A stretch of DNA of 64,000 nt from Nitrobacteraceae bacterium AZCC 2146. Lineage in GTDB: Bacteria > Pseudomonadota > Alphaproteobacteria > Rhizobiales > Xanthobacteraceae. The notes below the pieces were generated by a model. The model had not been told where the DNA came from. It saw only the letters and a list, made by a program, of their open reading frames with translations, and did not search any database. Below, piece by piece: positions 44,559 through 53,678 of this stretch. Made by a program: the position numbers and the translations under genes. Where the stretch lies: assembly GCA_036924855.1 (NCBI GenBank), contig JBAGRP010000001.1:2604001-2668000 (forward strand). Direction: 5' to 3'. Numbering within the stretch: position 1 is the stretch's first letter; each line of letters starts with the position of its first letter.

Positions 44559-45953
44559 ATGACCTCATCATCCCGATTGGCCGTGCGTTCTGTCGCGGCG
44601 CTGGCGCTGCTGCTGGCTCCTGCCTTCGCCATGCAGACTGCCCGCGCGCAGACCGTGACCTCGGAGCGGCCCGCCACCTTCACGCTGGCCAACGGCATGC
44701 AGGTCGTGGTGATCCCGGACCACCGCACCCCCGTGGTGACGCAGATGGTCTGGTACAAGGTCGGCTCCGCCGACGAGACCCCCGGCAAATCCGGCCTCGC
44801 GCATTTCCTCGAACATCTGATGTTCAAGGGCACCGCGAAACATCCGGTCGGCGAGTTCTCGCAGACCGTGCTGCGCATCGGCGGCAACGAGAACGCCTTC
44901 ACCTCCACCGACTACACCGGCTACTTCCAGCGCGTGCCACGCGAACAGCTCGGCAAGATGATGGAATTCGAGGCCGACCGCATGACCGGCCTGATCCTGA
45001 AGGACGAGAACGTGTTGCCGGAGCGTGACGTCGTGCTGGAAGAGTACAACATGCGGGTCGCCAACAGCCCGGATGCGCGCCTCTCCGAACAGATCATGGC
45101 GGCTTTGTATCTCAACCATCCCTATGGCCGCCCGGTGATCGGCTGGCACCAGGAGATCGAGAAGCTCGACCGCGAGGACGCGCTCGCCTTCTACAAGCGC
45201 TTCTACGCGCCGAACAACGCCACACTGGTGATCGCCGGCGATGTCGATGCGCAGGAGATCCGCCCAATGGTCGAGCGCACTTATGGCGTCGTCGCCGCGC
45301 AGCCGGCGATCCCGGCGCACCGCATCCGCCCGCAGGAGCCGACGCCTGCCGGCCCGCGCACCGTGACGCTCGCCGACCCTCGCGTCGAACAGGCCAGCGT
45401 GCGGCGTTACTATCTGGTGCCGTCGGCGACCACGGCGGCGGCCGGCGAAAGCCAGGCCCTCGACGTGCTCGGCCAGCTGATGGGCGGCGGCAGCAACTCC
45501 TATCTCTACCGCGCACTGGTGATCGACAAGGGGCTCGCGATCAATGCCGGCGCCAGCTATCAGGGCACCGCGCTGGACAGCGCGCAGTTCATGATCTCGG
45601 CGTCGCCGAAGCCCGGTGTTGAGTTCGCCGATGTCGAGAAGACCATCGATGCGGTCATCGCCGACGTCGCGACCAATGCGGTGCCCGCCGCCGACCTCGA
45701 GCGCGTCAAGACGCAGTTGGTCGCTGAAGCCATCTACGCCCAAGACAACCAGGCCACGCTGGCGCGCTGGTATGGCGCAGCGCTGACCACCGGCCTCAAC
45801 GTCGATGACATCCGTAGCTGGCCGGATCGCGTCCGCGCCGTCACCGCCGAGCAGGTCCGCGACGCCGCGCAGAAATGGCTCGACAAGAAGCGCTCGGTCA
45901 CCGGCTATCTGATCAAGGACACCGCGCCGAAGCGCGAGGAGAAGCGATCGTGA
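44559..45953 (+). CDS. M16-family zinc peptidase, catalytic subunit
   Basis: A 464-residue pitrilysin-like protein with a signal peptide (about 1-30, ending TARAQ). The inverted zinc motif H-x-x-E-H is in LAHFLEHLMFKG, followed about 75 residues later by the third ligand region (VVLEEYNMR). It is the enzymatic half of a pair; the downstream gene overlaps by 4 bp and lacks the motif. Likely a periplasmic processing peptidase of the M16B type; substrates unknown. Confidence 0.93.
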   Translation: MTSSSRLAVRSVAALALLLAPAFAMQTARAQTVTSERPATFTLANGMQVVVIPDHRTPVVTQMVWYKVGSADETPGKSGLAHFLEHLMFKGTAKHPVGEFSQTVLRIGGNENAFTSTDYTGYFQRVPREQLGKMMEFEADRMTGLILKDENVLPERDVVLEEYNMRVANSPDARLSEQIMAALYLNHPYGRPVIGWHQEIEKLDREDALAFYKRFYAPNNATLVIAGDVDAQEIRPMVERTYGVVAAQPAIPAHRIRPQEPTPAGPRTVTLADPRVEQASVRRYYLVPSATTAAAGESQALDVLGQLMGGGSNSYLYRALVIDKGLAINAGASYQGTALDSAQFMISASPKPGVEFADVEKTIDAVIADVATNAVPAADLERVKTQLVAEAIYAQDNQATLARWYGAALTTGLNVDDIRSWPDRVRAVTAEQVRDAAQKWLDKKRSVTGYLIKDTAPKREEKRS

Positions 45954-47320
45954 ACATGATCACACTCGGCGCCCGGCGCATCGGCTTCGCCCTCGTCACC
46001 TCCCTCGCCTTCGTATCACTGACAGCGGCGCCGTCGCAGGCCGCGGCGAAGATCCAGCATCTGGTATCGCCGGGCGGCATCGAGGCCTGGTTCGTGCAGG
46101 ACGCCACCGTGCCCCTGATCGCGATGGAATACGCCTTTGGCGGCGGCGCCGCACAGGACCCCGCCGACAAGTCCGGCACCGCCAACATGGTCGCCAGCCT
46201 GATGGATGAGGGCGCCGCGGATCTGGATTCCAAAACCTTTCACGAGCGGCTCGAGCGCCGCGCCATCGAACTCAACTACAACGCCACGCGCGACTACTTC
46301 CGCGGTTCGCTGCGGATGCTGAAGGACAATCGCGACGAAGCCTTCGACCTTCTGCGGCTATCGTTGACCGAGCCGCGTTTCGATGCCGTCGATATCGAAC
46401 GCATCCGCAACCAGATCCTGTCGGGCCTGCGCCGCGAGACCAGCAATCCCGGTTCGCTGGCCAGCCGCAAATTCCTCGAAACCGCTTTCGGCGACCATCC
46501 CTACAGCCGCTCCGCCAACGGCACGTTGACCAGCGTGCCAACCATCAATGTCGATGATATCAAGGCGTACAAGGGCCGCATCATCGCCAGGGACACGCTG
46601 AAGATCGCCGTGGTCGGCGATGTCGACCCGGCTACGCTCGGCAAACTGCTCGACCAGACGTTTGGCGGACTGCCCGCCAAGGCCAGCCTCACCCCTGTTG
46701 CTGACGTCGTCGCCGCCAAGCCGCCGCAGAAGGCCTTCATCACCCTTGAGGTGCCGCAGACCGTGGTGACATTCGGCAGCCCCGGCATCAAGCGCAACGA
46801 CCCGAATTTCATGGCGGCCTATATCGTCAACCACATCCTCGGCGGCGGCACACTGTCGTCGCGGCTGTATCACGAGGTCCGCGAGAAGCGCGGCTTGGTC
46901 TATTCGGTGTCCGGCTCGCTGCTGTGGATGGAGCATTCCGGCCTCTACATCGGCAACACCGCGACCCGCGCCGACCGCGCCACCGAGACCGTGGACACCG
47001 TCAACGCCGAGGTCCGTCGCATGGCGGAAGAAGGCCCGACCCAGCTCGAACTCGACGAGGCGAAATCCTACCTCAAGGGCTCGCAGATGCTGGCGCTCGA
47101 CACCTCCTCGAAGCTGGCCGGGGCATTGCTGCAGTATCAGCTCGACAAGCTGCCGATCGACTATATCGAGAAGCGCAACGCCATCGTCGATGCCGTGACG
47201 CTGGACCAGGCCAAAGCCGCCGCGAAGAAGCTGTGGGGCGACGGCCTGATCACCGTCGTCGTCGGCCGCGCTCCGCAGGCCGCCGCAACGCCGGTAGTGC
47301 CAGCGCCGAAGGCGAATTGA
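45950..47320 (+). CDS. M16-family peptidase-like protein, non-catalytic subunit
   Basis: A 456-residue M16 protein with a signal peptide (SQAAA near residue 34). At the place of the zinc motif it has GTANMVASLMDEGAADL, so no H-x-x-E-H and no zinc site. The conserved glycine-rich and R-x-x-x-Y region EKRGLVYSVSGSLLW near the end is kept. Such subunits clamp the substrate in heterodimers. The start is taken as GTG at 45950 (GAGGAG at 9 bp, GTGA overlap); ATG at 45956 is an alternative. Confidence 0.9.
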   Translation: MNMITLGARRIGFALVTSLAFVSLTAAPSQAAAKIQHLVSPGGIEAWFVQDATVPLIAMEYAFGGGAAQDPADKSGTANMVASLMDEGAADLDSKTFHERLERRAIELNYNATRDYFRGSLRMLKDNRDEAFDLLRLSLTEPRFDAVDIERIRNQILSGLRRETSNPGSLASRKFLETAFGDHPYSRSANGTLTSVPTINVDDIKAYKGRIIARDTLKIAVVGDVDPATLGKLLDQTFGGLPAKASLTPVADVVAAKPPQKAFITLEVPQTVVTFGSPGIKRNDPNFMAAYIVNHILGGGTLSSRLYHEVREKRGLVYSVSGSLLWMEHSGLYIGNTATRADRATETVDTVNAEVRRMAEEGPTQLELDEAKSYLKGSQMLALDTSSKLAGALLQYQLDKLPIDYIEKRNAIVDAVTLDQAKAAAKKLWGDGLITVVVGRAPQAAATPVVPAPKAN

Positions 47321-47404
47321 GGCGTTCTCTTCAGCGTTTCACGCAAACCCGCTATCCTGCGCCAGCCCGATTCCATTCAGGGAAACTCCGGCTCCGGTGA
47401 CGCC

Positions 47405-47824
47405 ATGCTGCGGATTGCGCGCAATCTATCGATCGACGAGAACGACATCGAGGTGACGTTCGTCCGCGCCTCCGGCCCGGGCGGACAGAACGTCAACAAG
47501 GTCTCGACCGCCGCGCAATTGCGCTTCGACACCCGCAGGCTGACGCTGCCCGAGGACATGGAGATCCGGCTGAAGACGCTGGCCGGCCAGCGCATGACCA
47601 AGGACGGCGTGATCGTGATCCACGCCCAGCGCTTCCGCACTCAGGAGCGCAACAAGGCCGACGCCATCGAGCGGCTGGTCGAACTGCTGCGCGACGCCGC
47701 CTTCCGCCCCGTCCCCCGCCGTGCCACCAAGCCGACCCTGGGTTCGAAGACACGCCGCCTCGAGGGCAAGAAGCGCCGCAGCGACGTCAAGGCGAAGCGC
47801 GGCTCGGGCGGCTTCGACGACTGA
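47405..47824 (+). CDS. arfB: peptidyl-tRNA hydrolase ArfB (stalled-ribosome rescue)
   Basis: A 139-residue ArfB/YaeJ/ICT1-type protein that hydrolyses peptidyl-tRNA on ribosomes stalled at mRNA ends. The GGQ motif is at residues 26-28 in SGPGGQNVNK, and the basic C-terminal tail (KTRRLEGKKRRSDVKAKR) fits the mRNA entry channel as in E. coli ArfB. No stop-codon recognition domain. Terminator at 47833. Confidence 0.95.
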   Translation: MLRIARNLSIDENDIEVTFVRASGPGGQNVNKVSTAAQLRFDTRRLTLPEDMEIRLKTLAGQRMTKDGVIVIHAQRFRTQERNKADAIERLVELLRDAAFRPVPRRATKPTLGSKTRRLEGKKRRSDVKAKRGSGGFDD

Positions 47825-47832
47825 GGCCATGA

Positions 47833-47863
47833 AAAACCCCGGCCGCACGCGGCCGGGGTTTTG
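47833..47863. terminator. bidirectional terminator after arfB
   Basis: AAAACCCCGGCCGC (47833-47846) and GCGGCCGGGGTTTT (47849-47862) form a long stem around CA, with T-rich edge on the plus strand (TTTTG) and A-rich edge giving T's on the minus strand. It lies between convergent arfB and the small exported gene. Confidence 0.88.
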
Positions 47864-47894
47864 AGACTTTTGAATCGGATGTGGACGACCGCGC

Positions 47895-48200
47895 CTAGTG
47901 GCGTTTGGTCCCTGCGGCAGGATCGCCAGCCGCATCGACGCCGCCGGTGGCCCCGGCCGCGCCGCGCGCCGTTCCGCTGCCGACCGTGCCCTTGGTGGCC
48001 GTCCCGGCGCCGGCCTTGGCGCCCGGCGCCTGGGCATTGAGTTCGGTGTCGGCACCTCCTGCCGCGCCACCCTGCTGCATATTGCGGCCCTGCATGGTGC
48101 CGCGGGTTTGCGTGTCGGACGCCGCTCCCTGCGCCAGAACCGGACCGGCCAGCATGGCCGAAAGTGTGAGTGCGATCGCCGAAGTTTTCACAACCTTCAT
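47895..48200 (-). CDS. small exported Gly/Ala-rich protein
   Basis: A 101-residue protein with a signal peptide (LAGPVLAQ, about residue 23) and a low-complexity mature part rich in Gly, Ala, Thr and Gln (GTMQGRNMQQGGAAGGADTE). The ATG at 48200 follows GGAG; the frame extends to 48224. Composition suggests an unfolded periplasmic or surface peptide. No family known. Confidence 0.65.
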   Translation of the reverse strand: MKVVKTSAIALTLSAMLAGPVLAQGAASDTQTRGTMQGRNMQQGGAAGGADTELNAQAPGAKAGAGTATKGTVGSGTARGAAGATGGVDAAGDPAAGTKRH

Positions 48201-48493
48201 TCGTTTCTCCTGGGATGGTCGCACGATGACCGATGCCGCGTAACGTTGCGCCGCCCGCAGTTTGCGGAACCGTCAATCGCACGAGCCTGTATCGCGAGCG
48301 ACGCACCGCCATCGAAGCCGCCGCATGTGTCCGTAGTTGAGACACAGCGCGGTCATTTCGCGACGGTTTTGCGCGGAATGTCATATATGCGGCGACACCC
48401 TGGCCGAGGAAACAGCGGGGAGAGATCGCCCGCGCCCCTCCCGCGCGCCCGTAAAAGCCTCTAAATTGGCGCTCCAGTCCGCCGAGTCGCCCG

Positions 48494-50314
48494 ATGCCCG
48501 TCCGCCAACTGCCAGAAACCATCGTCAACCGCATCGCCGCCGGCGAGGTGGTCGAGCGACCAGCCAGCGTAGTCAAGGAACTGGTGGAGAACGCCATCGA
48601 CGCCGGCGCGCATCGCATCGACATCTTCACCGATGGTGGCGGCCGGCGGCGGATCGGCATCACCGACGACGGCGACGGCATGACCCATGCCGATCTCAGT
48701 ATCGCCACAGACCGCCACGCCACCTCGAAGCTCGACGACGAGGACCTCCTGCAGATCCGCACGCTCGGCTTTCGCGGCGAGGCGCTGCCCTCGATCGGCT
48801 CGGTGGCGCGGTTGGGGATCACCACCCGCCATGCCAGCGAGCCGCATGCCTGGTCGCTGTCGGTGGAAGGCGGCGACAAGTCGCCGATCATGCCGGCGGC
48901 GCTCAGCCAGGGCACCCGCGTCGAGGTCAGCGATCTCTTCTATGCCACCCCGGCCCGGCTGAAATTTCTCAAGACCGACCGCACCGAGGCCGAGGCGATC
49001 CGTGAGGTGGTGCGCCGCCTCGCCATGGCGCGGCCCGACATCGCCTTCACGCTGGCCGGCGAGGAGCGCGCGCCGGTGACCTGGGCCGCGGCGCTGCCTG
49101 GCCCCGCCGGACAATTGACGCGGCTCGGCGATATCCTCGGCGCCGAGTTCCGTCTCAGCGCCATCGAAGTGCGCAGCGAGCGCGAAGGTGTGGTGGTGGA
49201 AGGCTTCGCCGCCGCGCCGTCGCTGACCCGCGCCAATGCGCTCGGGCAATATCTGTTCGTCAACGGCCGCCCGGTGCGCGACAAGCTGATCATCGGCGCG
49301 GTGCGCGCGGCCTATTCCGACTATCTGCCGCGCGATCGCCATCCGGTCGTCGCGTTGTTCGTCACGCTCGACCCCACCGAGGTCGATGCCAATGTGCATC
49401 CGGCCAAGACCGAGGTGCGCTTCCGCAATGCCGGCCTCGTCCGCGGGCTGATCGTGCATGCGCTGAAGGATGGGCTGGCGCGCGAAGGCCGGCGCACCGC
49501 GGCCAACAGCGACGGCGCGGTGCTCGATTCCTTCCGTCCGAATTTCGCACCCAACTTCGCGCCGCGCCCCAACACCAACTGGGACTGGCGGCGCTCGCCG
49601 TCCTATCCGGTCGGGCCGATGCCGGGCTTCGATGGCTCCGCAGCCTTCGCCGAGCCGGGACAAGCCGCCTTCGATGTCGGCACGCCGACCGCCGATGTGC
49701 GCTTCGAGGAAGCGCCCAACGCCGACCTGCTCGATCGCCCGCTGGGCGCGGCACGCACGCAGATTCACGAGACCTATATCGTGTCGCAGACCCGCGACGG
49801 CCTCATTGTCGTGGACCAGCACGCCGCCCATGAGCGCATTGTCTATGAGAAACTGAAGGGCTCGCTGGCGCGCAACGGTGTGCAGCGGCAGATCCTTCTC
49901 ATTCCGGAGATCGTCGAACTGGACGAAGCCACCGTCGAGCAATTGCTCGATCGCGCCGAAGAACTGGCGTCGTTCGGCCTCGCCATCGACTCCTTCGGCC
50001 CCGGTGCCGTGGCGGTGCGCGAAACGCCGTCCTTGCTGGGCAAGACCAATGCCGCGTCATTGCTGCGCGATCTCGCCGAACACATGGCGGAATGGGATGA
50101 AGCGCTGCCGCTGGAGCGCCGGCTGATGCACGTCGCCGCCACCATGGCCTGCCACGGCTCGGTCCGCGCCGGCCGCCGCTTGAAGCCCGAGGAAATGAAC
50201 GCGCTGTTGCGCGAGATGGAAGACACGCCAAATTCCGGCCAGTGCAACCACGGCCGGCCGACTTATGTGGAATTGAAGCTCAGCGATATCGAGAAGCTGT
50301 TCGGGAGACGGTAG
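48494..50314 (+). CDS. mutL: DNA mismatch repair protein MutL
   Basis: A 606-residue MutL: N-terminal GHKL ATPase (ELVENAIDAGAHRI, DDGDGMTH, TLGFRGEALPSI), a flexible linker (about 340-420) and the C-terminal domain. The latter contains DQHAAHERIVYE, an intact D-Q-H-A-x2-E-x4-E endonuclease motif, so this MutL probably nicks DNA itself, consistent with alphaproteobacteria lacking MutH. Starts MPVRQLPETIVNRIAAGEVV, the typical N-terminus. Confidence 0.97.
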   Translation: MPVRQLPETIVNRIAAGEVVERPASVVKELVENAIDAGAHRIDIFTDGGGRRRIGITDDGDGMTHADLSIATDRHATSKLDDEDLLQIRTLGFRGEALPSIGSVARLGITTRHASEPHAWSLSVEGGDKSPIMPAALSQGTRVEVSDLFYATPARLKFLKTDRTEAEAIREVVRRLAMARPDIAFTLAGEERAPVTWAAALPGPAGQLTRLGDILGAEFRLSAIEVRSEREGVVVEGFAAAPSLTRANALGQYLFVNGRPVRDKLIIGAVRAAYSDYLPRDRHPVVALFVTLDPTEVDANVHPAKTEVRFRNAGLVRGLIVHALKDGLAREGRRTAANSDGAVLDSFRPNFAPNFAPRPNTNWDWRRSPSYPVGPMPGFDGSAAFAEPGQAAFDVGTPTADVRFEEAPNADLLDRPLGAARTQIHETYIVSQTRDGLIVVDQHAAHERIVYEKLKGSLARNGVQRQILLIPEIVELDEATVEQLLDRAEELASFGLAIDSFGPGAVAVRETPSLLGKTNAASLLRDLAEHMAEWDEALPLERRLMHVAATMACHGSVRAGRRLKPEEMNALLREMEDTPNSGQCNHGRPTYVELKLSDIEKLFGRR

Positions 50315-50315
50315 C

Positions 50316-50397
50316 CGTCATTGCGAGAAGCGAAGCGACGAAGCAATCCAGTCTTCGCGTATGGCCGCTGGATTGCTTCGCTGCGCTCGCAATGACG
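50316..50397. repeat. palindromic intergenic repeat, family A (copy 2, intact)
   Basis: CGTCATTGCGAGAAGCGAAGCGACGAAGCAATCCAG and its inverted partner CTGGATTGCTTCGCTGCGCTCGCAATGACG form a nearly full hairpin of about 35-bp arms between convergent mutL and the VOC gene. Degenerate relative at 3786-3850. Confidence 0.85.
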
Positions 50398-50424
50398 GTT
50401 GAAACGTCAGTGCCTTGCATCAGT

Positions 50425-50820
50425 TCACTGATACTTCGCGTCCCGGTCCAGCAGCTCGATTGAAATCCCCAGCGGTCCGCGGATGAAGCAGACGCGCACG
50501 CCGGGGCGGATCGTGGTCGGCTCCTTGGTGAATTCGACGCCCTTGGCCTTCAGCGAAGCGGCCACGGCGTCGATGTCCTTCACCGACAGGCCGATGTGGT
50601 CGAGGCCCTGATACGGCGTCACCGGCGGCGGGTTGACGCTGCTTGGCGCCTCGGCCAGAAAAATCACGCCGCCGCCGAGCTTGATGTCTGTTCGCGCCGG
50701 GCCACGCACGATCTCGGCGCCGAGGATGTCGGCGAACCATTGCGCCATCGCTTCCACGTCCGGCGTGCGAATATGGACGTGATCCCAAGTGTAGCTCGGG
50801 TAGGTCGGCATGGTGGACAT
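50425..50820 (-). CDS. VOC-family (glyoxalase-like) protein
   Basis: A 131-residue vicinal-oxygen-chelate protein with two beta-alpha-beta-beta-beta modules: HVHIRTPDVEAMAQWFADILGAE and LDHIGLSVKDIDAVAASLKAKGVEF. Candidate metal ligands are His15/His17 in DHVHIR, His75 in LDHIGL and Glu122 in ISIELLD. Substrate not predictable. It has a clean GGGGAGA ribosome-binding site and is the last gene before rsmD in a leftward direction. Confidence 0.87.
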   Translation of the reverse strand: MSTMPTYPSYTWDHVHIRTPDVEAMAQWFADILGAEIVRGPARTDIKLGGGVIFLAEAPSSVNPPPVTPYQGLDHIGLSVKDIDAVAASLKAKGVEFTKEPTTIRPGVRVCFIRGPLGISIELLDRDAKYQ

Positions 50821-50841
50821 CGGCGTCTCCCCGTTGGATTT

Positions 50842-51396
50842 TTACGCAAACCGCAAGAATGTAAACTCGGTATCATCATAGGCGCGGCGATCGAGTTCTT
50901 CAAAGCCGTCGGGCGCGACGAACGCCGCGTCTTTCGCCTCTTCCACCACCAGCAGCGCGCCCGGCGTCAGCCAGCCGCCGTCGCGCAAGGAGCCCAGTGC
51001 CTTTTCGGCGAGCTTCATGCGATAGGGTGGATCGAGGAACACCAAAGAGAACGGCTCAACCGGATGTGCCGGGCCGAGATTGCCGGCGTCGCGGCGATAC
51101 ACCTTGGTGACACCGCCGAGACCCAGCGCCTCGACATTGTTGCGCAACAGCGCGCGGGCCTCGGCGCCGTTATCGACGAACAGCGCAAAGCCCGCGCCGC
51201 GCGACACCGCCTCGATGCCGAGCGCGCCGGTGCCGGCGAACAGGTCAAGCACGCGGGCGTCCTCGATCGGGTCGTCATAGGCATGGATCAGGATATTGAA
51301 CAGCGCCTCGCGCAAACGATCCGCCGTCGGGCGAATGTCGCGCGACGACGGCGATGCGAGGTTGCGGCCCTTCAGCCGCCCGCCGACAACCCGCAT
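50842..51396 (-). CDS. rsmD: 16S rRNA (guanine966-N2)-methyltransferase
   Basis: A 184-residue RsmD. MRVVGGRLKGRNLASPSSRDIRPTADRLREALFNIL is the family N-terminus; VLDLFAGTGALGIEAVSRGA is SAM motif I and LVFLDPPYRMKLAEKAL carries the catalytic DPPY. It is 3 bp downstream of the rluB-type gene, so probably co-transcribed. Confidence 0.95.
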   Translation of the reverse strand: MRVVGGRLKGRNLASPSSRDIRPTADRLREALFNILIHAYDDPIEDARVLDLFAGTGALGIEAVSRGAGFALFVDNGAEARALLRNNVEALGLGGVTKVYRRDAGNLGPAHPVEPFSLVFLDPPYRMKLAEKALGSLRDGGWLTPGALLVVEEAKDAAFVAPDGFEELDRRAYDDTEFTFLRFA

Positions 51397-51399
51397 GGA

Positions 51400-53511
51400 T
51401 TATTCGTCCCGGGGCTTGATGTCGCGCTTGCCGTGATAGCCGCGCTTCGGCCGCTTCGGCGGGCCGAAGCCCATGGCCTCTTCCTCGTTGCGCAAGCGCG
51501 ACTCTTCGCTGCCGGCGCGCTGCACCAGTACGCGGCGGCCCTTGCGGTCCTCCACCGTGGAGCGCTTCAGCACTGGCTTCTTCACGATCACTGGATCGTC
51601 CGACGGGTCGCCCTTGCTCGGCAGCTGCCGCGCAAAGTCGGCGCCGGAGGCCTCGGCAATCTTCTCGCCGAGCTGCTCGCGCAGCACGCGGGTTTTGACT
51701 TCCTCGACCTGGCCTTCTTCGATCTCGCCGAGCTGGAACGGGCCGTAGGAAATCCGGATCAACCGATTCACCTCAAGGCCGAGATGCGCCAGCACGTTGC
51801 GGACTTCGCGGTTCTTGCCTTCGCGGATCGCGAATACCAGCCAGACATTGGCGCCCTGGTCGCGTTCCAGCGTGGCGTCGATCGAGCCGTATTTGACGCC
51901 ATCGACTTCGACGCCGTTCTTGAGCTGATCGAGCTGGCTCTGGGTGACCTCGCCATGGGCGCGGACGCGGTAGCGGCGCAGCCAGCCGGTGTCGGGCAAT
52001 TCCAGCGTGCGGGCGAGGCCGCCGTCATTGGTCAGCAGCAGCAGGCCTTCGGTGTTGAAATCGAGCCGGCCGATCGAGATCAGGCGCGGCAGGTGATCGG
52101 GCAGATGGTCGAACACCGTCGGCCGTCCCTCGGGGTCGGCATGGGTGGTCATCAGACCGCGCGGCTTGTGATACATGAACAGCCGCGTCCGCTCGGGCGC
52201 CGGCAATGGCTTGCCGTCGACGGTAATGACGTCGCGGGTGGTCACATCCAGCGCAGGCGAATTGATGACGCGGCCGTTGACCGCAACACGGCCTTGCGTG
52301 ACCCATTCTTCGGCATCGCGGCGCGAACACAGCCCCGCGCGCGACACGACTTTTGCGACGCGCTCGCCGGCCTTCTTCGGCGCGGGCGGGCGCGGCGGAC
52401 GCCGCTCATCGGACTTGCGCTCGCGATATTCGCCGCGGCCGCCGAACGCCGGACGCTTGGCGAAAATCTTGCTGTCATCCTCTCCGTCGCGGCGCGGACG
52501 ATCGTCACCATATTCGCTGCTGCGCGGATGCTCCTGCCAGTCGTTGCGCGGGCGATCGCTGCGCTCGCGCGGCCGGTCGAATTTCGGACGGTCTTCGCGC
52601 GGCTTGTCGAAGCGCGGGCGCTCGAACTTCGGGCGTTCGAAATTGCGGGCGCCCTCGCGCGACGGACGCGCATTGCGATCCGAACCTTCCTCGCGCTTCT
52701 GCCACGGCTTGGATTCGCCGCGATCCGCTCCACGATCAGGTCGGTCACTGAAACTCTTGCGCGGGCCGCCGCGATCCGGTGCGCCGCGGGAAAACTTCTT
52801 GTCGCCGCCAAACTTCTTCGCGCCGCCGCTATAGGGCCGGTCCCCTTGCGGACGATCACTGCGCGGACGGTCGCCATCCCGTGACGGCCGAGAACTGTAG
52901 GGACGGTCGCCGGAAGGCCGCGGCCGATCCCCATCGCCACGCGGCGTATAAGGCCGCTTGTCGCCGCCATCGCGCGAAGCGTAGGGCTTCTTGTCGCCAA
53001 ACTTCTTGTCAGAGAAACGCGCCGCAGGACGGGCGTCGCCGCGGTCGCCACGGGGCGCGCGGTCGTCGCGATTGAAGTTCGGGCGATCGCCACGCGGCGC
53101 ATCCCCGCGCGGCGTGTACGGCCGCTTGTCGCCGCCGCCAAAATCCTTGCGCGGGCCGCGATCCGGGCGATCGCCGCCGCCGCTGCGGGCGGGACGGTCG
53201 TCGCGGTTGAAGCGCGCCGGACGCGGCGCATCGCCATAGTCGCGGCGTGGGGCGCGGTCGTCGTCGCGGCGCAGTGGCGCGCCATCGCGCTTGCCGGCAT
53301 AGGGCCTGCCGGGACCGGAATAGGGTTTTGTGCCGTAGGACTTCTTCTCGGCCCCGCCGGCGCCGGCCGGCTTGCCAGCGTAGCTGCCATCGCGCTTGGC
53401 GAATTTCTTCTCGGGCCCGCGCGCCGCGCCGGAGCGGCCTTTGCCGGCTCCCTTGCCACCTGGGGGCCGGCCGCGCGAGGGGCCGTTGTTTTTGTCGTTG
53501 TCGCGGGGCAT
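51400..53511 (-). CDS. RluB-type 23S rRNA pseudouridine synthase with long disordered N-terminus
   Basis: A 703-residue protein. Residues 1 to about 380 are low complexity, rich in Arg, Asp, Gly, Pro and Lys with repeated DRP, RPKF and GDRPY-like units. Then an S4 RNA-binding domain (about 382-430, VAKVVSRAGLCSRRDAEEWV) and the RluB/RluE pseudouridine synthase core with catalytic Asp484 in IGRLDFNTEGLLLLTNDG, ending with a basic tail. RluB modifies U2605 in 23S rRNA. The ATG at 53511 is preferred; the frame continues to 53616. rsmD follows within 3 bp. Confidence 0.9.
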   Translation of the reverse strand: MPRDNDKNNGPSRGRPPGGKGAGKGRSGAARGPEKKFAKRDGSYAGKPAGAGGAEKKSYGTKPYSGPGRPYAGKRDGAPLRRDDDRAPRRDYGDAPRPARFNRDDRPARSGGGDRPDRGPRKDFGGGDKRPYTPRGDAPRGDRPNFNRDDRAPRGDRGDARPAARFSDKKFGDKKPYASRDGGDKRPYTPRGDGDRPRPSGDRPYSSRPSRDGDRPRSDRPQGDRPYSGGAKKFGGDKKFSRGAPDRGGPRKSFSDRPDRGADRGESKPWQKREEGSDRNARPSREGARNFERPKFERPRFDKPREDRPKFDRPRERSDRPRNDWQEHPRSSEYGDDRPRRDGEDDSKIFAKRPAFGGRGEYRERKSDERRPPRPPAPKKAGERVAKVVSRAGLCSRRDAEEWVTQGRVAVNGRVINSPALDVTTRDVITVDGKPLPAPERTRLFMYHKPRGLMTTHADPEGRPTVFDHLPDHLPRLISIGRLDFNTEGLLLLTNDGGLARTLELPDTGWLRRYRVRAHGEVTQSQLDQLKNGVEVDGVKYGSIDATLERDQGANVWLVFAIREGKNREVRNVLAHLGLEVNRLIRISYGPFQLGEIEEGQVEEVKTRVLREQLGEKIAEASGADFARQLPSKGDPSDDPVIVKKPVLKRSTVEDRKGRRVLVQRAGSEESRLRNEEEAMGFGPPKRPKRGYHGKRDIKPRDE

Positions 53512-53678
53512 GAATGGTCTCACTGCAGATGGGCTTGGAATGGCGGTCGAGCGGCGTGGCGGGCTTGCATGGCGATAAAGCGCGCGCCCTGCTGTCAGGG
53601 GCGCATTCTCACGCAAAACCGGTCTCCACTTTTGCTGAATGCAACTCTCCTAGCAGAGTTTCCCTCAAGAAACGAGCC

